Assembly (NCBI RefSeq): GCF_003312915.1
Contig: NZ_CP030261.1
Span: 3,968,001-4,032,000, forward strand
Reading direction: 5' to 3'
DNA length: 64,000 nucleotides
From: Flavobacterium fluviale
GTDB lineage: Bacteria > Bacteroidota > Bacteroidia > Flavobacteriales > Flavobacteriaceae
In this document: piece after piece, positions 53,353 to 62,692 of the stretch
Numbering within the stretch: the stretch's first letter is position 1
Layout: each line of letters opens with the position of its first letter
Made by a program: the position numbers and the translations under genes
The notes under the pieces: generated by a model
Databases searched by the model: none
What the model was told of the DNA's origin: nothing
The model's input: the letters and a program-made list of their open reading frames with translations, nothing else

Positions 53353-54576
53353 TTATCGATTCAACTCTAAAGCTGCAAGAATAAATGGTCCTGTTGCTTT
53401 AGGATCGTTGTCTTTTTTTCTTTCGTTTACATAGTATTCGTAAGATCCGTCACGGTAAGGATTCCCACCTAAACCTGCAACTTGGCAGCAGTTTGTCAAA
53501 GTGATTCCGCCATCTTCATCTACTTTTTTGATTAAAACTTTAGTTAATCCGTCAAAAGCTTTATTGGCTGATTTTTTAAATTTAGCTGGTAAATATCCTT
53601 TGTTTGCTCCTTTCGCAAAAGCATACGAAAACATAGCCGAACCAGAAGCCTCTAAATAATTTCCTTTTCCATCAACTTTGTCTGTAACTTGGTACCATAA
53701 ACCTGATTTATCCTGAAATTTAAGTAAAGCCTCAGAAACATTATTTAGATATTTTACCAATTCCTTTTGTTTTGGATGATCTTTTGGCATATAATCTAAA
53801 ACATCAACCAAAGCCATTACATACCATCCTAAAGATCTTGACCAAAAATTTGGAGAATTTCCTGTTTGTTTATCTGCCCAAGGCATTTGCTTGCTTTCAT
53901 CCCATCCGTGGTATAATAATCCTGTTTTTGGATCTGTTGCATGAAGCTGAATTAATTCAAATTGTTTAGCGATATCATCAAAGCTTTTTCCGTTTTCAAA
54001 TTTAGCTGTATATTCTGCGTAGAATGGCTCTCCCATATACAAACCATCTAACCACATTTGATTTGGATAGATTTGTTTGTGCCAGAATCCGCCGCTTTCC
54101 GTTCTTGGCTGTTCTGTAAGCTGTTTACGAATTAACTGCATCGCTTTTAAGTATTTATCTTCTTTTGAATACGCATAAACATCAAAAAGCAAACGTCCTG
54201 GCAGAACCAAATCGATATTGTATTTTTCGAATTCGTAAGTTTTAATAGTTCCATCAGCCTGAACCAATTCATCTACGTAACCTCTCACGTATGCCTTATA
54301 TCTTGAATCTGGATTTTTTTTGTATAATTCTTCAATAGAATGTAAAACCAAAGCATGAACGTAATCCCATTTTGGTTTTTTAGCATCGTCCAGCATATAT
54401 GCTTCTGGATGACGTTTCATTAACGTCAAAGCCATTTTATCTGACCATTTTGCATTTTTTCCTATTACAATATCCTTTTTTGCTGGTTCTTGAGAAGTTA
54501 CTTTACAACTTGTAATTGTCATAACGCAGATCATTAAAACCGACATCAAATAACTTTGTTTTCTAGTATTTTTCAT
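53353..54576 (-). CDS. GH105 unsaturated rhamnogalacturonyl hydrolase (lipoprotein)
   Basis: A 407-residue (alpha/alpha)6-barrel enzyme with a lipoprotein signal (ITSC, Cys near 24). Family features: MALTLMKRHPEAYMLDD, KWDYVHALVL, WHKQIYPNQMWLDGLYMGEPFYAEY with the catalytic-region Asp, YHGWDESKQMPWADKQTG, and FWSRSLGWYVMALVDVL. Enzymes of this family remove the unsaturated uronic acid from the end of lyase products. It lies 22 bases after a close paralogue, and both are in the pectin operon. The two may differ in linkage: unsaturated rhamnogalacturonan versus galacturonan ends. Confidence 0.92.
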   Translation of the reverse strand: MKNTRKQSYLMSVLMICVMTITSCKVTSQEPAKKDIVIGKNAKWSDKMALTLMKRHPEAYMLDDAKKPKWDYVHALVLHSIEELYKKNPDSRYKAYVRGYVDELVQADGTIKTYEFEKYNIDLVLPGRLLFDVYAYSKEDKYLKAMQLIRKQLTEQPRTESGGFWHKQIYPNQMWLDGLYMGEPFYAEYTAKFENGKSFDDIAKQFELIQLHATDPKTGLLYHGWDESKQMPWADKQTGNSPNFWSRSLGWYVMALVDVLDYMPKDHPKQKELVKYLNNVSEALLKFQDKSGLWYQVTDKVDGKGNYLEASGSAMFSYAFAKGANKGYLPAKFKKSANKAFDGLTKVLIKKVDEDGGITLTNCCQVAGLGGNPYRDGSYEYYVNERKKDNDPKATGPFILAALELNR

Positions 54577-54598
54577 TTCAAAATATATTTAAATTCTT

Positions 54599-55822
54599 TT
54601 ATTTTTCTAATTCTATTGAGGCTAATAAAAATGCCCCTATGCCTATTGCACCATTTTCTTTTGGTTTCGCCGTCAGGTAATATTGGTTCGTTCCATCTCG
54701 AAAAGGTTTTCCTCCTAAACCTACATTCGACGAAACATTCAGAATATTTACTTCACCTTTTTTATCAACTTTCACAAATTCTTTTACAAAACTGTCAAAT
54801 GATTTTTTAGCTGTCGATTTATAACTGCCCGCTAAATAACCTTTATTGGCTCCCTTTGCAAAAGCGTAAATTATCATTCCCGAAGCTGATGGCTCAACGT
54901 AATTTCCAAACAGTTCTGGTTTATCTGCTACTTGATACCACAACCCAGATTTACTTTTGTACTGATTCACATTCTTTGAAATCTGATTCAAATATTCTAC
55001 CAAAACTTTATATTTTGGATGTGATTTCGGGAAATAATCTAAGGTTTCAACCAATGCAACCATGTACCAGCCAATGCCGCGTCCCCAAATCGTTGGTGAA
55101 GTTCCTGTTTGTTTATCTGCCCAGGCAATTTCTTTACTTTCATCCCAAGCATGATAAACCAAACCTGTTTTTTTATCTACAATATGATTATGAACCAATT
55201 CAAATTGTCTGGCGATATCGTCTAAACTTTTTCCCTTTTCATATTTAACCGTAAACTGCGTATAAAAAGGTTCTGCCATGTACAAACCATCAATCCACAT
55301 TTGATTGGGATAAATCTGCTTGTGCCAAAATCCGCCGCTCGCTGTTCGAGGCTGTGTTTCCAGCTGATTTCTTAACTTTCCTATAATTTGTAAATAGCGC
55401 GAATCTTTTGTGATTTCGTACAAATTAAAAAGTAGTTTTCCTGGATTTAAATAATCAATATTATATTCTTTGATATCGTATTTTTTAATATTTCCAGTGC
55501 TGTCAATCATTCCATCAACATACTCTTTAATATAATTCAGATATTTTTTATCGTTTGTTTTTTGATACAATTTCTCAAAACCAGACAATACAAAACCCAT
55601 TTTATAATCCCATTTTGGCTTTTCGTTTCCGTCGAGCTGCCACGCCCGAGGATATTTATTTAAAATGGTTAGTGCTGCTCTCTCCGACCATTTCAAGTCA
55701 GAAGGAACAACAGTATTTTCTGAACTATTTTGATTCTGGGCTATGCCTTTACATCCTAAAAACAATAGTAAAACAATCGCAGTTTTTTTTAGATTAATCT
55801 TTCCAAAAAGAGATTTACTCAT
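54599..55822 (-). CDS. GH105 unsaturated glucuronyl/galacturonyl hydrolase, paralogue
   Basis: A 407-residue paralogue of the next gene, the same length and order of motifs: RAALTILNKYPRAWQLDG, KWDYKMGFVL, WHKQIYPNQMWIDGLYMAEP, YHAWDESKEIAWADKQTG and WGRGIGWYMVALVE. The N-terminus has a signal peptide with a Cys in LLFLGCKG, but the lipobox is not canonical, so cleavage by signal peptidase I after GIAQ is also possible. It removes unsaturated uronic acids from oligosaccharides made by the lyase. It is five bases downstream of the DUF4861 gene. The tandem pair suggests two substrate or location types. Confidence 0.92.
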   Translation of the reverse strand: MSKSLFGKINLKKTAIVLLLFLGCKGIAQNQNSSENTVVPSDLKWSERAALTILNKYPRAWQLDGNEKPKWDYKMGFVLSGFEKLYQKTNDKKYLNYIKEYVDGMIDSTGNIKKYDIKEYNIDYLNPGKLLFNLYEITKDSRYLQIIGKLRNQLETQPRTASGGFWHKQIYPNQMWIDGLYMAEPFYTQFTVKYEKGKSLDDIARQFELVHNHIVDKKTGLVYHAWDESKEIAWADKQTGTSPTIWGRGIGWYMVALVETLDYFPKSHPKYKVLVEYLNQISKNVNQYKSKSGLWYQVADKPELFGNYVEPSASGMIIYAFAKGANKGYLAGSYKSTAKKSFDSFVKEFVKVDKKGEVNILNVSSNVGLGGKPFRDGTNQYYLTAKPKENGAIGIGAFLLASIELEK

Positions 55823-55827
55823 AAAAT

Positions 55828-56793
55828 TTACATTTTACTTTTTTTGTTTAGCACTTCTAATTTTTGATCTAAATATTTAACAAATTCTTCTTTGTTTTTA
55901 ATACCATTTACTTCTTGTTCCCAAGCTCCTAAAAGATAAAATGTAGTCGCTTTTGTAGTGGGTTTGAAAACTAATAGATAATCTAAATCTGTATCTGCAA
56001 TATTTTCGATTGTACTAATTTCATAAAAAATTGCCATTCCTAATTTATCTGGTACTAAAGATTGCTCTCCGTAAGTAGCTAAATAAGCCCATTTTTTATT
56101 TTTACTTTCTTTTTTAAGAACTTCTGTATTTTTTTGTTTCACAATTCCGGTACAGATTCCTTTAATCTCCTTTGATGCTTTAATGGTATGTTGTGTATAA
56201 AGCTCGTTTGGTTTTATAGTCAATTCTGAGATGAAATCAATTTTATCCGAAGCTGTTTTCCATCCGTAATAATTTACTTTTACAACAGATTCATTTGCTT
56301 TGTTTGAAACCGCTGCGATTGTAGAGTCAACTTCGCGGAAATGTAATTTTTCATTGTTTAAATAACGGTCGATAGAACCAATTCCGATTCCTTTTCCAGC
56401 CTTCAAAATATCTGCTCCCCAATCGCTCATATTATGATACGAATCAAATCCATCCTGTCCCACTAACGGAAGAATATTTTCTGAAGTCTTTTTTCCAAAA
56501 ATATCAATTGCATTTCTCCAGTCTAAATACAGGCGGTAACCAATTCTATTGTTTTCCCATCCCGGGCCTTCATAACGAATGTCAAATGAATGATCTGTAT
56601 GTTCTGGAGCCAATTTTAATCGATCCACATTTTTAAAAACAGTACCGCCTTTGTACTTTCTTCCTTCCCATTTACCATCTGTTTTTGCAGATATTTCGGC
56701 ATACGTTTTATTGGTTTTAATATCATACTTTTGAGCATTAACGGCTGTTATACCTGCTAAAAATAAAATTGCTGTGGTGATCTTTGCTTTCAT
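55828..56793 (-). CDS. DUF4861-family protein in the pectin locus
   Basis: A 321-residue exported protein (signal peptide about 1-20). The body has DUF4861 text: AEISAKTDGKWEGRKYKGG, GPGWENNRIGYRLYLDWRNA, FDSYHNMSDWGADILKAGKG and the C-terminal FKPTTKATTFYLLGAWEQE. It is shorter than the 429-residue paralogue at 12.8 kb because it lacks part of the N-terminal region. Twelve bases after the alpha/beta hydrolase gene and five before a GH105 gene, it belongs to the operon core. Function is not established; a sugar-binding or enzymatic role in rhamnogalacturonan processing is inferred. Confidence 0.87.
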   Translation of the reverse strand: MKAKITTAILFLAGITAVNAQKYDIKTNKTYAEISAKTDGKWEGRKYKGGTVFKNVDRLKLAPEHTDHSFDIRYEGPGWENNRIGYRLYLDWRNAIDIFGKKTSENILPLVGQDGFDSYHNMSDWGADILKAGKGIGIGSIDRYLNNEKLHFREVDSTIAAVSNKANESVVKVNYYGWKTASDKIDFISELTIKPNELYTQHTIKASKEIKGICTGIVKQKNTEVLKKESKNKKWAYLATYGEQSLVPDKLGMAIFYEISTIENIADTDLDYLLVFKPTTKATTFYLLGAWEQEVNGIKNKEEFVKYLDQKLEVLNKKSKM

Positions 56794-56805
56794 TTGTATT
56801 CTAAT

Positions 56806-57744
56806 TTATTTAAAAATTTTATCTAAAAATCGTACGGTGTACGAAACTGTTTGTCCAAACCAAGGTTCATAAAACCAAAATGAATGCGGCGAATCTGGAA
56901 TTGTCTGCACTTCATTATAGATTTTATTCTCATTCAAAATTGTAATCATATCATCGCGTCCTGCATGAAATCTCGGAATACTGCTGCAGATGAATAATAT
57001 TGGCGGTGTATTTTTATTGGTATGCGTTAATGCAGAAGCATTTTTCCAGTTCTCTGGAATTTCATCTGATTTTCCGCCAAGCCAAAAAGCGGCCATATCT
57101 CCTTCTGATGATTCTGGATGTTTGAATGCTAATACTCCATCTACATCGACAATCGCATTAACTTTTGATGAATGTTTACTTTTAAAAGTTGTATCTTCAA
57201 AAATCGGATTTTCATTTGTTGTTCCTATTAAAGCTGCCATTTGCCCTCCTGACGAACAGCCTAAAACAGCAATTTTATTAGGATCTACATTAAATTTCCT
57301 CGCATTGTCTTTTATAAATCTGATGGCATTTTTCACATCAATTACACCCGTTGGATATTTAGCTTCCAGCGACAATCTATATTCGATGGCAAAACAAGAA
57401 TACCCTTTTGCTGCGATCTCTTTTCCTAAAAACTGCATTTGGTTTTTATTGCCAGATCTCCATCCTCCGCCATGAATCATAATTACGGCTGGATTCTTTT
57501 TCTTTTTTGTATTTACAAATGCATCAAAATGCAATGTTCTTTCTTGTTCCTTATTATAAACCAAGTCAAACATAGCTGTAACGTCTTGGTTGGTTGTAAC
57601 TTCTGGAATTGTGATAAAAGGATATTTCTTAAGCAATTTAGTAAAAGTGCTTTTAATTGTATAAGACGTATCTATCTTGTACTGCTGGCTTTGAACCGCA
57701 ATAACATAAAAAAATACTACTAAAATTAATCTCACTTTCTGCAT
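56806..57744 (-). CDS. Alpha/beta hydrolase, probable carbohydrate esterase
   Basis: A 312-residue exported alpha/beta hydrolase (signal peptide about 1-19). The oxyanion text MIHGGGWRSGNKNQMQ, the nucleophile elbow VLGCSSGGQMAAL, an Asp in the VDVDGVL/GRDDMI regions and the His in PDSPHSFWFYEP give a complete Ser-Asp-His set. This is the BD-FAE/hormone-sensitive-lipase type of fold, often used for acetyl or feruloyl ester removal from plant polysaccharides. In this locus it probably de-esterifies pectin or its side chains. It lies between SusD and DUF4861 genes. The ester attacked is not known. Confidence 0.85.
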   Translation of the reverse strand: MQKVRLILVVFFYVIAVQSQQYKIDTSYTIKSTFTKLLKKYPFITIPEVTTNQDVTAMFDLVYNKEQERTLHFDAFVNTKKKKNPAVIMIHGGGWRSGNKNQMQFLGKEIAAKGYSCFAIEYRLSLEAKYPTGVIDVKNAIRFIKDNARKFNVDPNKIAVLGCSSGGQMAALIGTTNENPIFEDTTFKSKHSSKVNAIVDVDGVLAFKHPESSEGDMAAFWLGGKSDEIPENWKNASALTHTNKNTPPILFICSSIPRFHAGRDDMITILNENKIYNEVQTIPDSPHSFWFYEPWFGQTVSYTVRFLDKIFK

Positions 57745-57841
57745 TTCAATTTAATTTAAGTTAAGGAAAGAGCTTGACAATTAGTCAAACTCTTTCTTAA
57801 CTACTTCAAAAAAACAATAGTCTCAAAAAACTAAAAAATTA

Positions 57842-59515
57842 CTAATAACCAGGATTTTGAGGAAAATCTTTATTTTGGTTTAAATCTAAAACTGTTTGTG
57901 GTATAGGTCTTAAAATTTTAAGCTTGCCGTCAACACCAACAAAATTTGCTTCTTTTATTTTATAATTATGAGCTGAAGCTCTTGCTACCAATGTTCCAGT
58001 ACGTTTTAAATCGAACCAGCGTTTGTATTCTCCTAATAACTCTCTTCCTCTTTCGTCTAAAATATAGTCGATATTAAATTGAGCTAAAGTAGCATTTGCA
58101 ACACCTGCTCTTCTTCTTACTTCGTTTAAACGATCTAAACCGGTTGCTGGATTTCCAGCTTTTAAATAGGCTTCGGCAGCTACAAGATAAGTTTCTCCCA
58201 ATCTGGAAACAATGATATCTCTTGTGCTTACAGGACCTGTACTTGAAGGTGTAGTTGGATCTGGGTCATCAAATTTCTTAACTGGAATTGTATAACAGTC
58301 TAAGTTTTTAATTAACGTATGCGCCGCAGAATATTCTCCCCAAGGATGATACACAAATGTAGATGCTAATCTAGAGGCATTGGCTGTCATCCAGGCAGTT
58401 TTATCTGCAGGCGTAAACCATTTTGGTTCGTAAAAATGTCTCACTTTTAACGAAGCTGGATTTGAACTTCTGTAGTATGGATAGTATAAAATAGTTTTTG
58501 TAACTCCGTTTGTTGTTTCAGGTCCTTCTAAAATTTCCGTCATAAAAGTAGCATTCCATCTTGCATCCCCTTTTTCATATAAACCTAAGGCATAGTCTGT
58601 TGGACATAAATTGTAACTTCTTAGCGGCGCTCCAGTTTCTGCACCTCCTAAATACGAACTGAAATAGTAAAACTGATTGTTACCTAATTTTGTAGGATCT
58701 GTACTGGTTGACGCTTTATCGTATTGTACAGAAAAAATTGTTTCAGCATTTAAATCATTTCCAGGTTTAAATAACTGATCGAATGAAATGGCTAATGTCT
58801 GACCAGCGATTGCGGCGTCAGCATAGGCTGCGGCTTTTGAAAAATCATCAGCTTTACCAAAACTTTCGTATCCTCTTGTCAGGTAAACTTTTGCCAATAA
58901 ATCGTTTACGGCCCTTTTATTTACTTTTCCAGCTGTGGCATATGAAGCTGTTCCTACATTAGCCAAAGCAAAATCTAAATCGGCTATAATTTGTGTATAA
59001 ACTTCTTCGGCAGTGTTTCTTGTAAAAGACAAAACTGGAGTCGTAATATTATCCAAAACAATCGGCACACCTCCATAAGTCTGCACTAGTAAAAAATAAG
59101 CATTGGCTCTTAAATAACGTGCTTCGCCAACAAGTGTATTTATATTTGGTGTCTGTTCTGTAACTGTCGAATAATATACCGTTTTGTTTACTGCCTGAAT
59201 CTGCTGATAACAGGAGTTATACAAATCGGCAACATTATCTGAGGACGGGATTAAAAGTGCATACTGGCTTAATCCTGCTGGCTCTGGAGTTCTTCCCTCC
59301 GCATACATATCGGTTCCAGCTTCAAAAAGCCATGGATTTCCGCCATAAATTCCTTTTAACCAAGCATAATTAGAGTTTACTAACAGCTGAAATCCTGTTG
59401 CAGTTTTATAGGTCGCATCAGCGGGTACGTAAGAGCGGCTGTCTTCTTCAATATAATCACTGCAAGAACTTACAGATACAGCGATTAATCCTAGCATTAT
59501 TATTATTTTTTTCAT
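57842..59515 (-). CDS. susD: SusD/RagB-family glycan-binding lipoprotein
   Basis: A 557-residue surface lipoprotein (lipobox VSSC, Cys near 18). It has the SusD form: an N-terminal TPR-like part with NSCYQQIQAVNKTVYY and EARYLRANAYFLLVQTYGGVPIVL, a large middle insert, and the C-terminal DIIVSRLGETYLVAAEAYLKAG, DERGRELLGEYKRWFDLKRTG and PIPQTVLDLNQNKDFPQNPGY. It binds pectin-derived oligosaccharides and delivers them to the SusC channel. It starts 12 bases after SusC, the normal pairing. The symbol refers to the family; the glycan is inferred from the enzymes around it. Confidence 0.95.
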   Translation of the reverse strand: MKKIIIMLGLIAVSVSSCSDYIEEDSRSYVPADATYKTATGFQLLVNSNYAWLKGIYGGNPWLFEAGTDMYAEGRTPEPAGLSQYALLIPSSDNVADLYNSCYQQIQAVNKTVYYSTVTEQTPNINTLVGEARYLRANAYFLLVQTYGGVPIVLDNITTPVLSFTRNTAEEVYTQIIADLDFALANVGTASYATAGKVNKRAVNDLLAKVYLTRGYESFGKADDFSKAAAYADAAIAGQTLAISFDQLFKPGNDLNAETIFSVQYDKASTSTDPTKLGNNQFYYFSSYLGGAETGAPLRSYNLCPTDYALGLYEKGDARWNATFMTEILEGPETTNGVTKTILYYPYYRSSNPASLKVRHFYEPKWFTPADKTAWMTANASRLASTFVYHPWGEYSAAHTLIKNLDCYTIPVKKFDDPDPTTPSSTGPVSTRDIIVSRLGETYLVAAEAYLKAGNPATGLDRLNEVRRRAGVANATLAQFNIDYILDERGRELLGEYKRWFDLKRTGTLVARASAHNYKIKEANFVGVDGKLKILRPIPQTVLDLNQNKDFPQNPGY

Positions 59516-59527
59516 TTGATATCTTTC

Positions 59528-62500
59528 TTAAAATTTAACACTTAATCCCAATTGCGTAGTAACAGATGCTGGACGGTTTACACCAAATGGCGAACCTGCC
59601 CATTCTGGGTCGTATCCATCAAATTTTGTAAATACAAATGGATCTAAAACATTTACATACACTCTTAGATTTGAGATTTTTAACTTCTTTAATAAATCAG
59701 AATTTAATGTATAACCTAAAGATATATTTTTAATTTTCACGTAAGATGCATCTCTGTAGTAACCAAATAAAGAAGTCCAATAAGCTCCTGCTCCAGTTGC
59801 AACAGGTCCTGGTCTTGGATTTACGGTATTAGCATTTGCTTCAATACCTGTACCATTGGTTGGAATAAAATATTCCATTGCTAATTTTTGGCGTCCGCGA
59901 TCACTAACGTCTGCAAAGTTTTGGTGGAATGTACTTAAAACTGTCTGCCCTTGACTTGTCAATACCGAAAAATTGAAATCAAACTGACCTACTGTTAATT
60001 TAGAATACAAACTTCCCTGCCACTCTGGATTAGGATTTCCAATAACTGTTCTGTCATCTTGATTAAAGACACCGTCTCCGTTTAAGTCTTGTGGTCTCGC
60101 TTGTCCAGGCGCCATTCCGTAAGATGCTGCCTGAGCTGCTTCGCTTTCCTGCCAAACTCCGTCATATACATAATTGTAATTTGGATTTAAAGGCGCTCCA
60201 AGTATTAATTTATTTCCAATATCGCTGACTTGATCTTGATTGTAAATTGACTCTAATTTGTTTACGTTTTTAGTAAATGTAAAAGTCGTTTCCCAGTTTA
60301 CATTTTGAGATTTGATGTTTTTAGTAGTCAATAAAACTTCAATTCCTTTGTTGCTTACAGATCCAACATTTGCAAAAGTATTTTTCCATCCTGTTTCTGC
60401 CGGCAGCTGTTGTTTGTAAATTAAATCATCTGATAATCTATCATATACGTCAACACTACCTGAAATTCTATTTTTTAAGAATCCAAAATCAATTCCTAAA
60501 TTGTACTCTCTGGTTTTTTCCCAGGTTAAATTTGGATTAGCCAAATTTTCTGACTGCCATCCTGGAACTACATTTGCTCCAGATGCATAAAATGTCTGCT
60601 GATTTAATAATGCTTGTGAAGTATAAGGTGCCACGTTATCATTTCCTGTGTAACCAATACTTGCACGAATTTTCAAATCTGAAACAACCGAACTGTTTTC
60701 TAAGAATGATTCTTTACTCAATTTCCATCCTAAAGCCAATGATGGAAAACTCTGCCATTTATTCCCTTCAGATAAAACAGAAGAACCGTCCCATCTAGTT
60801 GAAGCTGTTACCAGATATTTATCTTTGAATGCATAATTTAAACGAACAGCGTACGAATTTAAAGTGTTTTTTGCATAAGCAGATCTTATTACATAACTCG
60901 TTTGAACACCAGAACCCATATTGTCTGTTCCCACATCAAATGGCTGATTGTTAGAAGACATATATGAATTCTCATCAACATTTGAATACAAACTTTGCAG
61001 TAATAGTAAGCTAAAATCGTGTACTTCGTTAAAAGTATGTTTTAGATCGATTTGATTATCCCAAGTATAATTAAAGTTGTTTGCACTTTCTAAAATTGCA
61101 GAATTTTTTCCGTTTAATGTTACCCCAGCATTTGTCTGTGCCGTGTAAGCAGCAGATTCTGTCGTATCCATAATTCCTGCAGAAAAAGTAGTTTTAAAGG
61201 AAAGCCATTTAATAGGCTGATATTGGAAATAAACGTTTCCAACTGTCTGCCACGTTTTTTCTGTTTGAGAAGAATTCGCAATTTCCATTAACGGGTTTAC
61301 GGTTGATGTTTTATTGATCACCCAAGAACCATTAGGATAAGTCAGTTTTCCAGGAAGGAAAAATAATGTCCCAACTTGTTCGTTACCTGCCGCGTCGATT
61401 GCCCACGGTGACATTAGCGGACTTAATCTAAAAGCATCCTGCATAGCTAAATCACTCCCAAGCTGATTGTTTAATCTTGCAATTGTAACATTTACGCCTG
61501 TAGAAAACTTGTCGTTTATTTTATGATTTAATCCTAATTTGAATGAATACTTATCTGTTGCATCATTTTCGATTAGACCGCGATCACTTTGAATACCGAA
61601 TCCTAAATTATAACTCAAGCCAGAATCTGAACGGCCGGTAATATTTAGATAATTGTTTTCGGTCATACCCGTTTTTAATACTGCATCATACCAGTCAAAA
61701 TTATAACCGCTGTTGGCTCTTGAAACTAATAACGGACTCTGATTTCCTGCCAAAGATGCTAATTGAGCTGGAGTCTGCGTTTGAGGTGTTGCACTCATAT
61801 AAGCAACCTGATGGAATTTCCACCACTCTTCTCCTGTCATCATTTTTGGTAATCTTGCAGTAGTTTTATTTCCGTATGAAGTATCAAAAGTAACGCTGAT
61901 ACCTGCTTTGGCACTTGTACCGCTTTTTGTAGTAACAATAATAACTCCATTTGATCCTCTAGAACCATAAATAGCTGCTGAAGAAGCATCTTTTAAAACG
62001 TCCATTCTGGCAATATCCTGAGGGTTTAAGAAATCTATACCATCCATCGGAACTCCATCTACCACATATAATGGTGAAGATCCAACCATACTAGGATTAC
62101 TAGAATCAGCAATCAAAGAGTTATTTCCTCTAATTACAACTTTGAATCCATCGCCCGCACGTCCTGAAGAAGAGGAAATCTGAACTCCCGGCGTACTTCC
62201 CTGAATAGCTTCTAAAGGATTAATTGTATTTCTTTCTGTAATAGTTGCTGCACTAATTGTACTTACAGAACCTGTTAAATCAGTCTTTTTTACAGATCCA
62301 TAACCAACCACAACAACTTCATTTAATGAATTGGATTGTTCTGCAAGACTTACATTAATTTTTGATTTTCCGGCAATACTAACTTCTTGTGTCTGAAAGC
62401 CTAAATAACTAATAACCAAAGTGGCTTTTGGATTAGTTACATTGATTTTAAAACTTCCTTCAAAATCTGTTGAAGTTCCGTTTTTAGTTCCCTTTTCCTG

Positions 62501-62659
62501 AATGTTTACTCCAGGAAGTGATAATCCCGCGGCATCGGTAATTTTCCCTTCAATTATTCCTGACTGTGCGTTTGTGGTATTACACAGCAGTAAATTCAGG
62601 AAAAACAAAAATACAAAGCTGTATTTTTCTTTTTTCTTTGATAGTTTTTTAAAATTCAT
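59528..62659 (-). CDS. susC: SusC/RagA-family TonB-dependent outer-membrane transporter
   Basis: A 1043-residue outer-membrane transporter. After a signal peptide (about 1-32, NTTNAQ) comes a carboxypeptidase-regulatory domain (GIIEGKITDAAGLSLPGVNI to KINVSLAEQ), then the SusC-type plug with NEVVVVGYGSVKKTDLTGSV and VVDGVPMDGIDFLNPQDIARM, IYGSRGSNGVIIVTTKSG, and a 22-strand barrel ending in TTQLGLSVKF. It imports oligosaccharides held by SusD, using TonB energy. It lies 33 bases downstream of a GH28 gene and 12 upstream of SusD. No anti-sigma domain is present. Confidence 0.95.
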   Translation of the reverse strand: MNFKKLSKKKEKYSFVFLFFLNLLLCNTTNAQSGIIEGKITDAAGLSLPGVNIQEKGTKNGTSTDFEGSFKINVTNPKATLVISYLGFQTQEVSIAGKSKINVSLAEQSNSLNEVVVVGYGSVKKTDLTGSVSTISAATITERNTINPLEAIQGSTPGVQISSSSGRAGDGFKVVIRGNNSLIADSSNPSMVGSSPLYVVDGVPMDGIDFLNPQDIARMDVLKDASSAAIYGSRGSNGVIIVTTKSGTSAKAGISVTFDTSYGNKTTARLPKMMTGEEWWKFHQVAYMSATPQTQTPAQLASLAGNQSPLLVSRANSGYNFDWYDAVLKTGMTENNYLNITGRSDSGLSYNLGFGIQSDRGLIENDATDKYSFKLGLNHKINDKFSTGVNVTIARLNNQLGSDLAMQDAFRLSPLMSPWAIDAAGNEQVGTLFFLPGKLTYPNGSWVINKTSTVNPLMEIANSSQTEKTWQTVGNVYFQYQPIKWLSFKTTFSAGIMDTTESAAYTAQTNAGVTLNGKNSAILESANNFNYTWDNQIDLKHTFNEVHDFSLLLLQSLYSNVDENSYMSSNNQPFDVGTDNMGSGVQTSYVIRSAYAKNTLNSYAVRLNYAFKDKYLVTASTRWDGSSVLSEGNKWQSFPSLALGWKLSKESFLENSSVVSDLKIRASIGYTGNDNVAPYTSQALLNQQTFYASGANVVPGWQSENLANPNLTWEKTREYNLGIDFGFLKNRISGSVDVYDRLSDDLIYKQQLPAETGWKNTFANVGSVSNKGIEVLLTTKNIKSQNVNWETTFTFTKNVNKLESIYNQDQVSDIGNKLILGAPLNPNYNYVYDGVWQESEAAQAASYGMAPGQARPQDLNGDGVFNQDDRTVIGNPNPEWQGSLYSKLTVGQFDFNFSVLTSQGQTVLSTFHQNFADVSDRGRQKLAMEYFIPTNGTGIEANANTVNPRPGPVATGAGAYWTSLFGYYRDASYVKIKNISLGYTLNSDLLKKLKISNLRVYVNVLDPFVFTKFDGYDPEWAGSPFGVNRPASVTTQLGLSVKF

Positions 62660-62692
62660 AGTCTGGTTTAAAGTTTGGTTAATTGATAGTGT

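Noticed and set aside
57842..62659. Sigma/anti-sigma or hybrid two-component control beside SusCD
   Set aside because: No ECF sigma, anti-sigma or hybrid kinase gene is present in the window near SusCD, and SusC lacks the N-terminal signalling extension; control may lie beyond the right edge.
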